Translations under genes and position numbers: made by a program | The notes under the pieces: model-generated | The model's input: only the letters and a program-made list of their open reading frames with translations | Told to the model about the DNA's origin: nothing | Databases searched by the model: none | Origin: JAMXLG01 sp963818925 | GTDB lineage: Bacteria > Vulcanimicrobiota > Vulcanimicrobiia > Vulcanimicrobiales > Vulcanimicrobiaceae | Reading direction: 5' to 3' | NCBI GenBank assembly: GCA_963818925.1 | Contig: CAWFTN010000001.1 | Coordinates: forward strand, 2,480,001-2,544,000 | DNA length: 64,000 nucleotides | In this document: one piece after another, positions 63,305-64,000 of the stretch | Layout: every line of letters starts with the position of its first letter | Numbering within the stretch: position 1 is the first letter of the stretch

Positions 63305-64000
63305 CTATGTCGGCGTCGCTTCGGTCCGCCGTTGGCCGGCTTGCACACGCCGCTCTCGCAGGTAGCCGAAAAATTCTCCGCCTTCGCGGAGGCGTCGGAC
63401 GAGCATCTGACGGCTGGTTATCATCTCTGCGACGATCTTTGCGATCTTCTTCGGCCGGAAGTAAAACTCGCGATACATGCGCTCGACCGCGTCTTCGATT
63501 TCCGCCGTCGACAAGGTGTCATATGAGAGCGTCGACGTCTGTATGCCGCCGTCGGAGACGAGACGATCGCGCGCAAACCAACCGTTTGCCATTGCTTGAT
63601 CGTAGAGCTCCGTCCCAGGATACGGCGACGCGATCGAGACCTGAATCGTATGCGGATCGAGCTCTTTCGCAAACTCGATCGTTTCGCGAACGGTTTCCGG
63701 CGTATCGACCGGCAAACCGATAATGAACGTTCCGTGGACCTTGATCCCGAGCTTGTGGCAGTTCTTCATGAAAGCGCGCGCCATGTCGAGCTTCAGCCCT
63801 TTTTTGATGCGGTAAAGAATCTCTTGATTCCCGGATTCGAAGCCAACGAGCAGCACTCGCAGGTTGTTATCGCGCAGCGTCTTGAGCGTATCGTAGTCGA
63901 CATGCGCTCGCGCGTTGCACGCCCAACTGAGATTCAACCGCTTCATGTGCTTGCTGAGCTCGATCGCGTACGCTTTCTCGTTGGTCAGCGTATCGTCGTC
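63305..64000 (-). CDS. hpnJ: HpnJ-like radical SAM protein, C-terminal part (5' end outside window)
   Basis: 231 C-terminal residues visible. LNLSWACNARAHVDYDTLK, RVLLVGFESGNQEILYRIKK, KVHGTFIIGLPVDTPETVRE and HTIQVSIASPYPGTELYDQA match hopanoid-biosynthesis HpnJ enzymes (B12-radical SAM type), which act on the hopanoid side chain; the C-terminal FYFRPKKIAKIVAEMITSR also fits. The radical SAM CxxxCxxC motif lies upstream of the window, so the assignment rests on the C-terminal half. Confidence 0.8.
   Translation of the reverse strand, partial: DDDTLTNEKAYAIELSKHMKRLNLSWACNARAHVDYDTLKTLRDNNLRVLLVGFESGNQEILYRIKKGLKLDMARAFMKNCHKLGIKVHGTFIIGLPVDTPETVRETIEFAKELDPHTIQVSIASPYPGTELYDQAMANGWFARDRLVSDGGIQTSTLSYDTLSTAEIEDAVERMYREFYFRPKKIAKIVAEMITSRQMLVRRLREGGEFFGYLRERRVQAGQRRTEATPT

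Overview
This is a 64 kb chromosomal window of moderately high GC with densely packed, short-spaced operons on both strands. The gene set combines lgt, lspA and ccdA, a sepF/divIVA division cluster, a DUF5693-csaB pair (cell-surface pyruvylation), a hopanoid-type radical SAM enzyme (hpnJ-like) and partner-switching stress regulators. This fits a deep-branching bacterium of the Eremiobacterota/WPS-2 or another Terrabacteria-like lineage. That placement is inferred from gene content only; there is no rRNA in the window.

Layout: 1-6032 (minus) is most of a giant soluble hybrid histidine kinase with about eleven 92-residue HAMP repeats, a GAF domain, a kinase core and three receiver domains. A GAF/PP2C/HATPase phosphatase diverges from it. 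7.7-12.5 kb (minus) is an operon of two penicillin-binding-type serine hydrolases around a D-amino-acid dehydrogenase-like flavoenzyme, with a peptide-binding lipoprotein gene diverging. 14.2-17.8 kb (minus) is lgt-yggS-sepF-divIVA-leuB; 17.9-21.0 kb (plus) is ccdA-lspA-rluD-tgt. 21.1-28.8 kb (minus) holds a GLYR-type dehydrogenase, ileS, csaB, a DUF5693 membrane protein and an enoyl-CoA hydratase. A structured, terminator-linked RNA lies just before the DUF5693 gene. A tRNA-Val(UAC) follows at 28972-29044.

29.0-33.8 kb is a gene-poor island bounded by a 51-bp direct repeat made of the 5' half of tRNA-Val. It contains a frameshifted IS3-family element, a badly decayed IS256/Mutator transposase and two small orphan reading frames. 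34-39 kb (minus) is a sulfate-assimilation operon, cysH-cysI-TSUP-cysC. It is preceded by a promoter, an apparently leaderless 24-codon Cys-rich leader peptide, and mutually exclusive antiterminator and terminator helices. This is a strong candidate for cysteine-responsive ribosome-mediated attenuation.

38.7-50.8 kb carries a frameshifted serine hydrolase, a beta-propeller/phosphoesterase, an RsbW-like kinase, a CtpA protease, a DMT transporter, tsaC, small secreted proteins, a type-4 uracil-DNA glycosylase and an ABC-F ATPase. 50.8-53.9 kb contains a cobalt-type nitrile hydratase whose beta subunit is encoded as two separate genes, plus a divergent alpha-hydroxy-acid oxidase. 54-64 kb has a double cyanovirin-N-homology secreted protein with a His-rich linker, two MFS transporters, a FecR/DUF6600 surface protein, a CadC-like TPR regulator, a CocE-type hydrolase, a small stress-type protein and the 3' part of an hpnJ-like radical SAM gene.
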